From contig NZ_VSKS01000006.1 of assembly GCF_008312835.1 (NCBI RefSeq), forward strand, positions 307,020 to 371,019: a stretch of DNA of 64,000 bases. The letters are read 5' to 3'. This stretch comes from Streptomyces marokkonensis (lineage in GTDB: Bacteria > Actinomycetota > Actinomycetes > Streptomycetales > Streptomycetaceae). Numbering within the stretch: the first letter of the stretch is position 1; every line of letters starts with the position of its first letter. The position numbers were made by a program, and so were the translations under genes. Of this stretch, positions 1 to 9,440 are shown one piece after another. The notes below the pieces were generated by a model. That model ran no database searches, was not told where the DNA came from, and saw only the letters and a program-made list of their open reading frames with translations.

Positions 1-201
1 GGGTCCGTGCGCAGCACGCACCTTCGACGCATCGGGGTTGGCGGTGACATCGGCGGCCTCAGCCTGCGCACTGCGCTTGCGCGCCAGGGCCTCGCGGAAC
101 TTGCGCTTGAGGTCGTAGTTGCCGTCGGCGTCCGGCGCCAGCGGGGGCGTCCCGGCGGCAGCCGGCTCCGAACCGTCCGTAGATGCGGGTTCTGCGGTCA
201 T
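1..201 (-). CDS. DUF5302 family small protein, truncated by window edge
   Basis: Reading the minus strand from an ATG at 201 gives MTAEPASTDGSEPAAAGT and then the segment NYDLKRKFREALARKRS, which is the recognisable core of the DUF5302 family of about 60-70-residue actinobacterial proteins of unknown function. A good ribosome binding site (AGGAGG) lies just upstream. The frame stays open to base 1, so the stop is outside the window, and the residues seen (67) suggest that nearly the whole protein is present. It follows the DEAD-box helicase gene on the same strand after 81 nt and may be cotranscribed with it. Function unknown. Confidence 0.75.
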   Translation of the reverse strand, partial: MTAEPASTDGSEPAAAGTPPLAPDADGNYDLKRKFREALARKRSAQAEAADVTANPDASKVRAAHGP

Positions 202-282
202 GGTGACCTCCTGGGTTCGGGGGTGGGCAAGCACAGCTTGTCATGCCGGGCGCGGTGCGGGGTGCCGGCAACGTCATTCCGC

Positions 283-1698
283 TCAGCCGTTGCGGCGCAC
301 GAAGGCGGCTTTGCGGGCCTCGGCGAGCTTGCGGGCCTCGCCCGCCTTGCGGGACTTGCCGCCGGCACCGCGGGAGGTGTCCTTGCTGGTGCCGAGGCCG
401 CGGAAGGGAGCGTTGGTGTTCTTGGGACGGGGGACGGCGGGCCCGCCGTCGAGCGGGCTCCCGGACGGAGCCCTGGCGCCGGTGATCCGGCTCAGCTCCG
501 CCTCGCCCGAGCGCACCTTGGTGACGGTCGCCTCGATGCCGGCCCCGGCCATCATGCGGCTCGTCTCGCGGCGTTGGCCCGCCGACACGAGCGTGACCAC
601 GCTGCCGGACTCACCGGCGCGGGCGGTGCGGCCCGCCCGGTGCACGTAGTCCTTGGGGTCGGTGGGCGGGTCGACGTTGACCACGAGATCGAGGCCGTCG
701 ACGTGCAGACCACGGGCCGCGACATCGGTCGCCACCAGAACGGTGAGCCCGCCGTTCCGGAACTGCGCCAGGGTCCGCGTGCGCTGCGGCTGGGACTTGC
801 CGCTGTGCAGGGCCCCTGCGTGCACCCCGCTGGCCCGCAGATGCCGGGTGAGCTGGTCGACGGCGTGCTTGGTGTCGAGGAACAGCAGTACGCGGCCGTC
901 GCGGGCGGCGATCTCCGTGATGACGGCGTAGCGGTCGGGACCGTGGACGACCAGCACGTGGTGCTCCATCGCCGCGACCGTGCCCGCGGACGGGTCGACC
1001 GAGTGGACCACGGGGTCGTGGAGGTAGCGGCGGACCAGCTGATCGACGTCGCGGTCCAGAGTGGCCGAGAACAGCATCCGCTGACCGCCGGGGTGCACCT
1101 GGTCGAGCACCTCGACGACCTGCGGCAGGAACCCCAGGCCGCACATCTGGTCGGCCTCGTCCAGCACGGTGATCCTCACCCGTCCCAGGCGGCAGGCGTT
1201 GCGCCCGACCAGGTCGTGCAGGCGTCCGGGGGTGGCGACGACCACCTCGGCTCCCTGACGCAGCGCGGCGGCCTGCCGGCCGATCGACATGCCGCCGACG
1301 ACCGTGGCCATCCGCAGCCGCAGCGCCTCGGCGTACGGCGCCAGCGCCTGGGTGACCTGTTGGGCCAGCTCCCGGGTGGGCACAAGGATCAGCGCGAGGG
1401 GCTGCTTCGGTTCGGCGCGCCGCCCGGCCGTGCGCGTCAGCAGCGGCAGGCCGAAGGCGAGCGTCTTGCCCGATCCGGTGCGCCCGCGTCCCAGAACGTC
1501 GCGTCCCCGTAGGGCATCGGGCAGTGTGGCGGCCTGGATCGGAAAGGGTTCGCGTACCCCGAGTCCGCTCAGTGTCCGCAGCACCTCCACCGGCAGTTCC
1601 AGGCCGGCGAAGGAGACGGCCGGGGGCCGTACCGGGGTCGTGGCCTCGCCTTCGGCGGGACCGCCGGGAGCGATGCCGACGTCATCGGGGTGCTTCAT
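283..1698 (-). CDS. DEAD-box ATP-dependent RNA helicase
   Basis: A 471-residue DEAD-box helicase that would unwind or remodel RNA duplexes in the cytoplasm. Motifs in order: Q motif FPIQAATLP (52-60), Walker A GRTGSGKT (72-79), PTRELAQQ (107-114), TPGR (156-159), DEAD (180-183), SAT (211-213), then TDVAARG and HRAGRTARAG in the second RecA domain. The C-terminal tail is rich in Lys, Arg and Gly, as in helicases that bind structured RNA. The open frame continues far upstream, but the ATG at 1698 has a GGAAGG ribosome site and begins just before the conserved core. Streptomyces helicases of this type are often cold-shock or stress related; that role is inferred here. Confidence 0.9.
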   Translation of the reverse strand: MKHPDDVGIAPGGPAEGEATTPVRPPAVSFAGLELPVEVLRTLSGLGVREPFPIQAATLPDALRGRDVLGRGRTGSGKTLAFGLPLLTRTAGRRAEPKQPLALILVPTRELAQQVTQALAPYAEALRLRMATVVGGMSIGRQAAALRQGAEVVVATPGRLHDLVGRNACRLGRVRITVLDEADQMCGLGFLPQVVEVLDQVHPGGQRMLFSATLDRDVDQLVRRYLHDPVVHSVDPSAGTVAAMEHHVLVVHGPDRYAVITEIAARDGRVLLFLDTKHAVDQLTRHLRASGVHAGALHSGKSQPQRTRTLAQFRNGGLTVLVATDVAARGLHVDGLDLVVNVDPPTDPKDYVHRAGRTARAGESGSVVTLVSAGQRRETSRMMAGAGIEATVTKVRSGEAELSRITGARAPSGSPLDGGPAVPRPKNTNAPFRGLGTSKDTSRGAGGKSRKAGEARKLAEARKAAFVRRNG

Positions 1699-1923
1699 GA
1701 ACAGCCTTCCGCAGGGGAACGTACCGAGGAAGGCCCGGCAGGACGGAACAGCCCACGCACAAGCGGAACCGAACAGACAGAATGGCCCACCGCGACGACC
1801 ACGCAAACGCAGCACACTAACACGGGGTCCGGTCCCCGCTTGACGCGTCGCTTCGCCGGCGCGGCAGTGGCGTGACGAAGCCGTCCCTTTGCGGCGGCAG
1901 GTGGGCCGCGGGAGCCTGAAGAG

Positions 1924-3066
1924 GTGATACGTCGGCGTGTGGCGGCCCGGGCGCCCGGCGCGCCACTGACGTCGCGCGCCGAGAGCGGCGCCGGGGCAAT
2001 CCCCGAAGGTGCCGTCAAGGCGCCGATGGCCTACGTGGTCACGGCGACGGTACCGATTGTGCTGCTGGAGCTGATGGCCGATGACCGCACGGTGCGCCTC
2101 TTCCCCCTGCTGATCCTGCTGCCCGCGTTCCCAGCGGCGGTCGGTACGGTGCGGCAGACCGCCTGGGCGGTGGCCTGGGTGCTGGTCGTCATCACCGCGG
2201 TGCTGATCCGCCGGCCGCTGCCCTCGTCGTACGACTACGGGATCGTCATGCTGCTCGCCCTCGTGCTCGGCGTGCTGTGCGTGGTGACCTGCCACTGGCG
2301 GGTCCGGCGAGAGCGGGAACTGCTGCGGACCCGGTCCGCGGCCGTCGCTCTGCAACGGCAGATGCTGCGGCCACTGCCGGTCCTCACCGACCGGGTGGTC
2401 GTCGACGGCGCGTACCAGCCGGTGGAGACGGACAGGCTGGTGGGAGGAGACGTCTACGAGGTCGTGGCCTCGCCGTACGGCACGCGGTTGCTCTTCGGCG
2501 ACGTCCAGGGCAAGGGCCTGCCCGCGATCGGAGCCGCCTTCGCCGTGCTCAGTGCCTTCCGCGAGGCCGCGCAACGCGAGCCGACCCTCACCGCGCTCGT
2601 GGACGACCTGGAACGGGCCGTGGTGCGGCACAACGCTTTCGCCCAACAGACCGGTGAACCGGAGCAATTCGTCACCGCTCTCGTCCTGGGTGTCGACACC
2701 TCGGCCGAGACCCAGGCCGTCAACTGCGGTTACCCTCCGCCCTACCTGCTGAAAGCCCGGCCGGTCATGCCCGTGGAGCTCGGCGAACCGGGCGTACCGC
2801 TCGGTCTTGCGGACCTCTCCCCCCGGCCCAGGACCGTCTCGTGGTTCCCCTTCCCCGCGGGCGCCACCCTCATCAGCTGCAGCGACGGTGTCACCGAGGC
2901 CCGTGGTGTCACCGGCGCCCCCTACCCCCTCGAAGAACGTCTGGCGGACTGGACGGACATCTCCCCCTGGGAAGTCGCCGACCACCTGACCGAGGACGTC
3001 GGCCGGCACACCGCTGGGGAGCACCGGGACGACATCGCCGCGCTCGTGGTCCGCAGGACCGGCTGA
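1924..3066 (+). CDS. Membrane-anchored SpoIIE/PP2C-family serine phosphatase
   Basis: The 380-residue protein has an N-terminal membrane part with about four hydrophobic stretches (roughly residues 35-51, 59-75, 80-96 and 105-121), a short linker, and a SpoIIE-type PP2C domain from about 140 to the end. Metal-binding motifs are visible: GGDVYEV around D176, GDVQGKG at 192-198, CSDGVTEARG, and the final DDIAALVV. This is the common Streptomyces architecture for phosphatases that act on anti-anti-sigma factors. The GTG start at 1924 has GGAG about 10 nt upstream; later in-frame starts exist at the beginning of the membrane part. No sigma-factor or anti-sigma gene is adjacent, so its target cannot be told from context. 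Confidence 0.85.
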   Translation: MIRRRVAARAPGAPLTSRAESGAGAIPEGAVKAPMAYVVTATVPIVLLELMADDRTVRLFPLLILLPAFPAAVGTVRQTAWAVAWVLVVITAVLIRRPLPSSYDYGIVMLLALVLGVLCVVTCHWRVRRERELLRTRSAAVALQRQMLRPLPVLTDRVVVDGAYQPVETDRLVGGDVYEVVASPYGTRLLFGDVQGKGLPAIGAAFAVLSAFREAAQREPTLTALVDDLERAVVRHNAFAQQTGEPEQFVTALVLGVDTSAETQAVNCGYPPPYLLKARPVMPVELGEPGVPLGLADLSPRPRTVSWFPFPAGATLISCSDGVTEARGVTGAPYPLEERLADWTDISPWEVADHLTEDVGRHTAGEHRDDIAALVVRRTG

Positions 3067-3249
3067 TCAGGCGCTCACCGGTGCAGCGAGCCGACGACGC
3101 CCCGCACGGCGCGCGGGCACGGACTCCGCGTCGTGTGCGCCCATGACCTCACCATCAGGTGCGGGTGCCTCGAGCGGCCTGCCGCCTCCGTCGTGCCCGA
3201 TCCCGGCATGCGGTCGCGCGACACCACGTGGGGACGCCCCTCGCCGCGG

Positions 3250-4488
3250 CTACCGCCTCGTGAGGCCGGGTGAGGCCTGCGACACGTCCGCGCCGGAGCT
3301 CACGTGCCGCTGGGTCTCCTGAGGGCCGTGCCAGTCGAGGCACATCACGGTGGCATCGTCCTCGAGCACGCCGCCGGCGGCTTCCCGTACCGCGGACGTC
3401 AGCAGCAGCGCGGCCTCCCGCGGGTGCAGGTCCCGGGTGCTCTCCAGCAGGGAGGACAGGTCGATCTTCTCCCCATGACGTTCGAGCATGCCGTCGGTCA
3501 GCATGAGCACGCGGTCGCCGGGGCGCAGATCCACGTCCTGAACCCGATAGGGGTGGGCCACGAGTCCGGACAGCCCGAAGGGATGATCCACCTCGCACGT
3601 GATCTCCTCCGCGACCCCCTCGCGCATGCGCAGGGGCCAGGGATGGCCGGCGTTGACGAGCCGGGCCCGCCCGGTGTGCAGGTCGATGCGCAGCAGCTGG
3701 CCGGTGGCGTGGCCGCGGCCGTGGTCGGCCAGGGCCCGGTCGGCCAGGCGGGCCTGATCGGCCAGGCCGGCTCCCGCGCGGCGGGCGCCGCGCAGGGCAC
3801 CCACCAGGACCGTGGCGGCGAGCGCGGCGTCGACGTCGTGGCCCATGGGGTCGGTCACCGATACGTGCAGGGTGTCGCGGTCCAGGGTGTAGTCGAAAGT
3901 GTCGCCGCTGAGGTTCTCGGAGGGCTCCAGGCTCCCGCACAGGGTGAACTGTGCCGCCTCGCACGACAGTGACGGGGGCAACAGCTGGTACTGGATTTCC
4001 GCTGCCAGGGTGGGAGGCCTGGAGCGCTTGCCCCAGACGTAGAGGTCGGTGAAGCGCCCGTTGGCGATCACGATGTAGGCCAGGACGTGGGCGGCTTCCC
4101 CGACCGCCTCGACGACGTCCTCGCCGGGGGCGGCCGGAAGGAGCACTTCCAGCAGCCCGATGGCATCTCCCCGGTTGGTGACCGGCACGATCACCCGCTG
4201 TCCCCGGCCGGTCGTCTCCAGATGCAGCCGCTGGGTACGGACCACACGCTCGTAGACGGTGCCGGGCAGGGGGATCCGCTCCGCCTCCCGCCCGCCCTCC
4301 ACGGAACCGGTGGTGGACAGCCGGGCCACCGCCCTCCCCGTCAGGTCCACGATGAGGAAGGAGACGTACGTGGCCCCGACATGCCGCCTCAGCTCCTCGG
4401 CGACCACGCCGACGGCGTCCACCGGCGCGGCCGTCTCCGCCGCCGTCAGCAGCCGGGGTAGCTCACTCTGTCCACCGTTCACGACCAC
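3250..4488 (-). CDS. GAF-like plus SpoIIE/PP2C-family phosphatase
   Basis: A soluble 412-residue protein with a GAF-like sensory region (about 15-150) followed by a PP2C/SpoIIE phosphatase domain (about 170-400). Visible catalytic motifs are [30 protein letters not shown] and DDATVMCLD. The second motif reads TDPMGHD where most family members have GDxxGHG, so the first metal-binding glycine is changed while the aspartate is kept. The start is a GTG at 4488. It lies convergent to the membrane phosphatase at 1924-3066. Its probable role is dephosphorylation of an anti-sigma-factor antagonist in response to a cytoplasmic signal; no partner gene is adjacent. Confidence 0.85.
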   Translation of the reverse strand: MVVNGGQSELPRLLTAAETAAPVDAVGVVAEELRRHVGATYVSFLIVDLTGRAVARLSTTGSVEGGREAERIPLPGTVYERVVRTQRLHLETTGRGQRVIVPVTNRGDAIGLLEVLLPAAPGEDVVEAVGEAAHVLAYIVIANGRFTDLYVWGKRSRPPTLAAEIQYQLLPPSLSCEAAQFTLCGSLEPSENLSGDTFDYTLDRDTLHVSVTDPMGHDVDAALAATVLVGALRGARRAGAGLADQARLADRALADHGRGHATGQLLRIDLHTGRARLVNAGHPWPLRMREGVAEEITCEVDHPFGLSGLVAHPYRVQDVDLRPGDRVLMLTDGMLERHGEKIDLSSLLESTRDLHPREAALLLTSAVREAAGGVLEDDATVMCLDWHGPQETQRHVSSGADVSQASPGLTRR

Positions 4489-4619
4489 GGCCCCTTCCGC
4501 CGGCCCTTTGTACCAGCCTGGGAGCCGCCACGGTGAGCGTCAATCCATGACCGGTCACAGTGGGTGGGCGTAGGTCATGGTGCGTTCACCGAAGAGGCGC
4601 GTCCCGACGGGCGCCTGCT

Positions 4620-4647
4620 CCCCGCGGCCGTCACGGCTGCCGCGGGG
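4620..4647 (-). terminator. Hairpin downstream of the SulP gene
   Basis: A perfect 9-bp inverted repeat (CCCCGCGGC / GCCGCGGGG) with a 10-nt loop sits about 20 nt past the stop codon of the minus-strand SulP gene. It probably ends the five-gene minus-strand cassette. Confidence 0.6.
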
Positions 4648-4667
4648 CGCCGTAACGGCGGATCGGG

Positions 4668-6347
4668 TCATGTTCCCTGCCTGGCCGCGTCGACCGCCGC
4701 CCGCACCGTGGGATACACGCGCCTCAGCTCCCTCCTGGCTTCGGCGGTGCGCAGCACGTCCCTGACCTGGCCCACGTCCCGGGCGAGCAGGAGCCGGACT
4801 CCGAGGGACTCGAGTTCCTCGGCCAGGTCGTCGAGCATGCGCACGGCGCTGACGTCGACGAAGGGAACCGTTTCGGCGTCGATCACGACCGCCGTCACCC
4901 CTGTGCGGGCGCCCCTTCGGACCACGGACCGGATCCGCTCGGCGTTGGCGAAGTAGATGCCGGCCTCGACGCGCAGCACGACCACGCCGGGGATCCTGCG
5001 GCTCTCGCTGTGCCTGTCGAGCGCCGCGAAGTGTCCGTTCCCGGGCAGCTGCCCCAGTTCGCTGATGACCGGGCGCGAGGAGCGGTACAGGAGCAGAAGC
5101 AGGGAGACACCGATACCGATGAAGAGGCCGGGCAGCGTGTCGAAGACCATCACCCCGAGCATCGCCGCGACCGAGGCGATGAAATCGGGCCGCGCGGCGA
5201 CGCCGTAGGCCTGGCCGAGCCTGCGGGTGAAGACCCGGTGGAGGGAGACCAGCGAGCGGATGTCGACCAGCTCGACCACCGCCGCGATCACCACCGCCGC
5301 GAGTACCGCCTCGGGGAGCTGCTCGAAGAGGCCGGTGAGGAAGAGGAGCGTGACCACGGTCAGGGCGGCCACGAGAACGCCCGAGAGCTGGGTGCGGGCG
5401 CCGGCCGACCAGTTGACCGCGGTCTTCGAGAGGCTGCCGTTGACGACCATGCCGCTGGACAGGCCGGCGCCCAGGCCGGCGGCTCCGAGCCCGATGAGCT
5501 CGCGGTTGGCGTCGACCTCGTAGTGGCCGCGGGCGGCGTAGGTCTTCGCCGCACCGAGGCCTTCGGCGAAGGCGACGAGCAGTACGCCGACGCCTCCCGC
5601 GGCGAGGTCGCCGAAGTCGTCGGCCGAGACGTCGGGGAAGCCGAAGGAGGGCAGACCGGTGTCGATGGCGCCGACGACGTCGACGCCGTGGTCGGCCAGG
5701 TCGAAGACCGCGGACACGGCGATCCCCAGCGCCACCGCGATCAGTGAGCCGGGCACGGCCCGGGCGACCCGTCTGAGGACGAGGATCAGGACGAGGCCGG
5801 TGAGGCCGACCAGTAGGGTGAGGCCGCTGGTCGCGCCGAGGTCCCCGATCAGCACCCGCACCTTCTCGAAATAGTTCCCCGAGCCGCCCTCGACGCCGAA
5901 CAGCTTCGGCAGCTGACCGGCGATGATCGTCATCGCCAGGCCGACGATGAAGCCCTTCAGCACGGGCTCGGAGATGAAACTGGCGAGGAAGCCGAGGCGC
6001 AGGAGCCCGGCGAGGAGCGCCGCGAGGCCCACCGTGACGGCCAGGGCCGCCGTCGTCGCGGCGAAATCGGTGCTCGAACCGCCGGCGGCCTCCCCGACGA
6101 CCGCCGCCGAGAGCGCCGCCGTCGCCGCCATCGGCCCGGTGACCAGATGCCTGGAGCTGCCGAAGGCGGCGTAGAGGATCAGGGCCGCGGGCGCGGCGTA
6201 GAGGCCGACCACGGGCGGGACACCGGCGATCGTCGCGTAGGCCAGCGCCTCGGGCACGAGAACCGCCCACACGGTCACCGCGGCCAGCGCGTCCCGCCCC
6301 AGCCACTCCCGCCGGTAACCCCGCAGTGAAGGGAACAGGCGGAGCAT
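4668..6347 (-). CDS. SulP family anion permease with STAS domain
   Basis: A 559-residue SulP transporter. The N-terminal 400 residues are strongly hydrophobic with about 10-12 membrane segments, and the family signature is clear around GLYAAPAALILYAAFGS and HLVTGPMAATAAL (about residues 48-80). The last 120 residues form a STAS domain. SulP proteins move sulfate, bicarbonate or other anions across the cytoplasmic membrane; the substrate cannot be read from sequence. It is the last gene of a minus-strand run and starts 8 nt after the preceding GAP-family gene. Neither a carbonic anhydrase nor sulfate-assimilation genes lie nearby. Confidence 0.9.
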   Translation of the reverse strand: MLRLFPSLRGYRREWLGRDALAAVTVWAVLVPEALAYATIAGVPPVVGLYAAPAALILYAAFGSSRHLVTGPMAATAALSAAVVGEAAGGSSTDFAATTAALAVTVGLAALLAGLLRLGFLASFISEPVLKGFIVGLAMTIIAGQLPKLFGVEGGSGNYFEKVRVLIGDLGATSGLTLLVGLTGLVLILVLRRVARAVPGSLIAVALGIAVSAVFDLADHGVDVVGAIDTGLPSFGFPDVSADDFGDLAAGGVGVLLVAFAEGLGAAKTYAARGHYEVDANRELIGLGAAGLGAGLSSGMVVNGSLSKTAVNWSAGARTQLSGVLVAALTVVTLLFLTGLFEQLPEAVLAAVVIAAVVELVDIRSLVSLHRVFTRRLGQAYGVAARPDFIASVAAMLGVMVFDTLPGLFIGIGVSLLLLLYRSSRPVISELGQLPGNGHFAALDRHSESRRIPGVVVLRVEAGIYFANAERIRSVVRRGARTGVTAVVIDAETVPFVDVSAVRMLDDLAEELESLGVRLLLARDVGQVRDVLRTAEARRELRRVYPTVRAAVDAARQGT

Positions 6348-6355
6348 GCTCGTCC

Positions 6356-7033
6356 TCAGGAGGAGAGGTCGGTGATGGCGTCACCCATCAGCTTCGCGGC
6401 CATGAGCAGACAGACCACGGCCGTGATCACCGAGTTGTTCCGCTCCATCCAGAGCTTGAGGCCGTCGAGGATGCGCCGCGAGCGCTCCCTGAGGACGAAG
6501 TAGAGCACGAGGGGTGCCGCCGTACCGAGCGCCCCGATCACCACGAAGACCGCGAGAGCCGCGGCCTGTGCGCCGGCGGAGGTGTCCGTGCGCGTGATCG
6601 CCGCCGCCGCGGCGATCACGAGGAGCAGGTTCTTCGGGTTGAGGGCGGACAGCGCGGCTCCCAGCGCTCCGGCCTTGACGGGGGTGAACGAGTCGACCGT
6701 CCGCATCCACTTCGGCAACGCCACCTCGTCGTCGCCTCGCGGCCGGCCGCGCCAGTACGTCACCGCGACCCACAGCAGCAGCACGCCCAGCGCCAGGTCG
6801 AGCGCGCTGACCCAGGCGGCCGGCTGCCCCTGTTCGCTCGGGCCCGCGCCGCCGGAGGCCAGCAGCACGACCGTGCCGACCAGGGCCAGGCCCGTCACCC
6901 AGCCCAGGAGCAGCGCCGGCCCGTTGGCGCGTGCCCTGGGCGTCGCGAGCATCAGCACCATGCCGATCACCGGGAACGGGCTCAGCGCCACCGCGACGCC
7001 GTAGGACAGGATCTGACCGATCGCCTCACCCAC
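6356..7033 (-). CDS. GAP/Sap family six-helix membrane protein
   Basis: A 225-residue membrane protein with about six hydrophobic segments, a central charged loop (WRGRPRGDDEVALPKWM) and the sequence SALNPKNLLLVIAAAAAI. These features fit the GAP family (Sap, sulfolipid-1-addressing protein), a LysE-like group found in actinobacteria and implicated in mycobacteria in lipid export. The GTG start at 7033 lies 9 nt after the stop of the upstream DUF1254 gene, and the stop is 8 nt before the SulP start, so it is very probably cotranscribed. Its substrate is unknown. Confidence 0.7.
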   Translation of the reverse strand: MGEAIGQILSYGVAVALSPFPVIGMVLMLATPRARANGPALLLGWVTGLALVGTVVLLASGGAGPSEQGQPAAWVSALDLALGVLLLWVAVTYWRGRPRGDDEVALPKWMRTVDSFTPVKAGALGAALSALNPKNLLLVIAAAAAITRTDTSAGAQAAALAVFVVIGALGTAAPLVLYFVLRERSRRILDGLKLWMERNNSVITAVVCLLMAAKLMGDAITDLSS

Positions 7034-7042
7034 GTCTCTGCC

Positions 7043-8476
7043 TCACGCCGGTTCGATCTCGCCCGGCCGCCAGCTCTGGTCGAACCAGCTTTCGAGCGGG
7101 CCGTAGAGTCGCAGGACGACGAACCACCCCTTGCCGGGAACCGTCCGGACCCAGTTCGCCTCCCTGCCCTGCGGCGCGGTGGGACCGAAGTGGATGACCG
7201 TCTCGCCGCCGTCCTCGGCCCGGACGGCGTCCGAGAGGCTGTTCACGCTCGGGTAGGGGTCGTCGGTGCGCAGCAACGACCGGGTCTGGGGGTCGTAGGC
7301 GGTGACGGACCAGAAGTTCTTCGCCGGGATGCCGCCCGGCAGGGTGAGCGTGTAGCTGCGGCCGCCGTCGAGCAGCGCGCCGGTGGAGTCCTCCGCCGTG
7401 TAGGCGTACTGCGAGCCGGCCCCCACGGCCGCCGCCGCCATCGCCGGCGAGGTGCCCGCAGCGAAGTAGTGGTACACCGCCCGGGCGTCCAGCAGCCGGG
7501 CGCCCTCCGCCGAGAGGAACTCGTGGTTGTGCGACGGCCATGGGTTCTTCCACGAACTGCCGGGATAGACGTAGAAGCCGGGGTCGCGCGGCTTGAAGCA
7601 CAGCGTCCGTACGATGCCCGAGGCGATCCTGGCCGCGGTGTCGAGGATCGAGCGCATACGCTCGTCCGGCCGGAACGGTGTGCCGGGCACGATGCCGATC
7701 GCGGCCAGCTGACCGGCCCGCTCGGGGTCGAGCGCCTCGGGCGGCTCGCCCTGGACGAGGGTGTCGATCTCCTCGAAGAACGTGAAGTCGTTCGCGTGGA
7801 TCGTGTTGAAGTCCGACTCCGCGAAGTTGAGGAACCGCTGCTCGGGCGGGTCCGCCGCCTCCGAGAGCGGGTAGATCCGCGCCTGGAGCAGGCCCTCCGT
7901 GCCGTTCAGCGCGCGCAGCAGCACCCAGGAGGAGAAGGTCGCCGGCCGCACGACGAAGTACCCCTCAGGGACGTCGCCGTCGTGGCCCGGAGGCAGGAAG
8001 AGGTACCTGCCGCCTTCTCCCTTGTCCGGTCCGGCGATGCCCATGTCGGTGACGTGGCGCTGCCAGAGGTCGTTGACGAAGCACAGCGAGTTGCCCGGTG
8101 CCTCGATCACGGTGGGTCCGTCCTGGTCGAGTGCCAGGCAGGTCATCCCGTACGTGGTCTCCGTGTTCGCGGTGAGGATCAGCGGCTCCGAACTGCACCG
8201 CGGGGACAGGCAGCCGATCGTGCGGGAGTCGATGCCGATGGCACGCAGGCCACGCCGCATCGCCACCATGGAGGCGCCGGGCACGCAGTTGAGGAACACC
8301 TCGATCCCGCGCAGCAGGTCCAGCGCGTCATAGCCGTGGGCGACCGCGTCGGGCAGGGGCAGGCCGTCGAAGAAGTCCATCGCGCCGAAGACCGTCTCCA
8401 GCCGGTCCGGCATGCTGATCGACGGAAGTGTCCCGGCCGATGTGCCCGGGCTGGGGGCGTCGTTCACCTGTGGCAC
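7043..8476 (-). CDS. DUF1254/DUF1214 domain protein, copy 1
   Basis: A 477-residue protein with an N-terminal DUF1254 region (about 40-180, containing LTANTETTYGMTCLAL and FVNDLWQRHVTDMGIAGPD) and a C-terminal DUF1214 region (about 360-475, containing FWSVTAYDPQTRSLL and NWVRTVPGKGWFVVLRLYGP). The family is widespread and has no settled biochemical role. I see no signal peptide. The GTG start at 8476 has a strong GGAGGAA ribosome site. It is 10 nt downstream of the HAD gene, and a paralogue (9441-11033) lies on the other side of that gene, so the two copies bracket the phosphatase. Confidence 0.85.
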   Translation of the reverse strand: MPQVNDAPSPGTSAGTLPSISMPDRLETVFGAMDFFDGLPLPDAVAHGYDALDLLRGIEVFLNCVPGASMVAMRRGLRAIGIDSRTIGCLSPRCSSEPLILTANTETTYGMTCLALDQDGPTVIEAPGNSLCFVNDLWQRHVTDMGIAGPDKGEGGRYLFLPPGHDGDVPEGYFVVRPATFSSWVLLRALNGTEGLLQARIYPLSEAADPPEQRFLNFAESDFNTIHANDFTFFEEIDTLVQGEPPEALDPERAGQLAAIGIVPGTPFRPDERMRSILDTAARIASGIVRTLCFKPRDPGFYVYPGSSWKNPWPSHNHEFLSAEGARLLDARAVYHYFAAGTSPAMAAAAVGAGSQYAYTAEDSTGALLDGGRSYTLTLPGGIPAKNFWSVTAYDPQTRSLLRTDDPYPSVNSLSDAVRAEDGGETVIHFGPTAPQGREANWVRTVPGKGWFVVLRLYGPLESWFDQSWRPGEIEPA

Positions 8477-8486
8477 CGCGTTCCTC

Positions 8487-9392
8487 CTACTGGGGTCGTT
8501 CCGTGAGTACTGCGTTCCAGTCGTCCTTCACGCTGACGGTCGTCCAGCCCGCCCGCTCGGCCGTCGCGCGCGCCCTGTGCGCGTTGTCGGTGTAGGCGTA
8601 CTCCCGCGCGTCGTCGTCGTGCACGACCAGCAGGGCGAACCGCGCGGACCGCAGCATCTCGACGTCCACGTCGTCGTTGCCGGCCGCGAAGCACGGCAGA
8701 CGGCCGGTGCGGGCGAGGACGTGCTCGGGCTTCCCGGGCCCGAGCGCGAGGGGTCCGTGCAGCTCCGTACCGCGGACCGGCACGCCGTCCCGGTAGACGA
8801 ACTCCGGCGCCGAGCCGATGACGTTCTCCCGCGGCAGGCCCCAGACCTCCTCGCAGAACACCCGCATGAAGTCGCGCCCGCCGCCCGAGCAGACGAACAG
8901 CCGCCAGCCGTGGGCCCTGAGGTAGTCGAACAGCTCCAGCATCGGCCGGTAGACGAGACCCGTGTACGGCAGACCGAAGCGCTCGTGGCGCCAGGACGCC
9001 AGGTACCGGGTCGCCTCGGCCTCGTACTCCTCGAGTGTGGTGCCCTCCCAGGCCGAGCCGAGGGCCCGCACCAGGAACGCCACGGCGTCGGGGTCCCGGG
9101 CGTCCAGCGCGCGGAAGAACGCCTCGTCCCCGTCGACGACCGCCCGGTAGGGCTCACGGTCGGCCAGCGACGGATCCGCCTTCACCCGCGCGGCCAGTTT
9201 CCCGAGGACGAACGCCGTCTGCACCGGAGCGGGCTTCTCGACCCACAGGGTTCCGTCGTTGTCGAACACGGCGATCCGGTCCGCCGGCCGGACGAAGCCC
9301 GGGGTGCCTTCCCGTGCCGCGGACGTCACGAACTCGACGATCGCCCGCTTGGCGGCACCGTCGTTCCAGCTCTCCAGTGGACCGGGGCCCAT
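8487..9392 (-). CDS. HAD superfamily phosphatase between two DUF1254 genes
   Basis: A 301-residue HAD hydrolase. Motif I is FDNDGTLW with both aspartates (about 43-50), motif II is the serine in FVCSGGGRDF, and motif III/IV is AAGNDDVDVEML. The layout resembles phosphoserine-phosphatase-type HAD enzymes. It probably hydrolyses a phosphate ester; the substrate is unknown. I chose ATG 9392 because GGAGAGG is well spaced from it; a GTG two codons upstream (9398) is also open. It follows the larger DUF1254 gene by 48 nt and precedes the second DUF1254 gene by 10 nt. Confidence 0.85.
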   Translation of the reverse strand: MGPGPLESWNDGAAKRAIVEFVTSAAREGTPGFVRPADRIAVFDNDGTLWVEKPAPVQTAFVLGKLAARVKADPSLADREPYRAVVDGDEAFFRALDARDPDAVAFLVRALGSAWEGTTLEEYEAEATRYLASWRHERFGLPYTGLVYRPMLELFDYLRAHGWRLFVCSGGGRDFMRVFCEEVWGLPRENVIGSAPEFVYRDGVPVRGTELHGPLALGPGKPEHVLARTGRLPCFAAGNDDVDVEMLRSARFALLVVHDDDAREYAYTDNAHRARATAERAGWTTVSVKDDWNAVLTERPQ

Positions 9393-9440
9393 GGCCACCT
9401 CTCCGTCCGACCGTCGCGCCGGCGGGTCGCCGTTGCGCGC

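Noticed and set aside
7-1512. 501-codon open frame on the plus strand
   Set aside because: It is antisense to the DEAD-box helicase, whose motifs are complete; long antisense frames are normal at this GC content.
1699-3024. Long N-terminal extension of the helicase frame
   Set aside because: Antisense to the PP2C gene and without conserved motifs; ATG 1698 has a ribosome site and starts at the family core.
3067-3249. Possible small gene between the two phosphatases
   Set aside because: Only short frames without a ribosome site or recognisable sequence.
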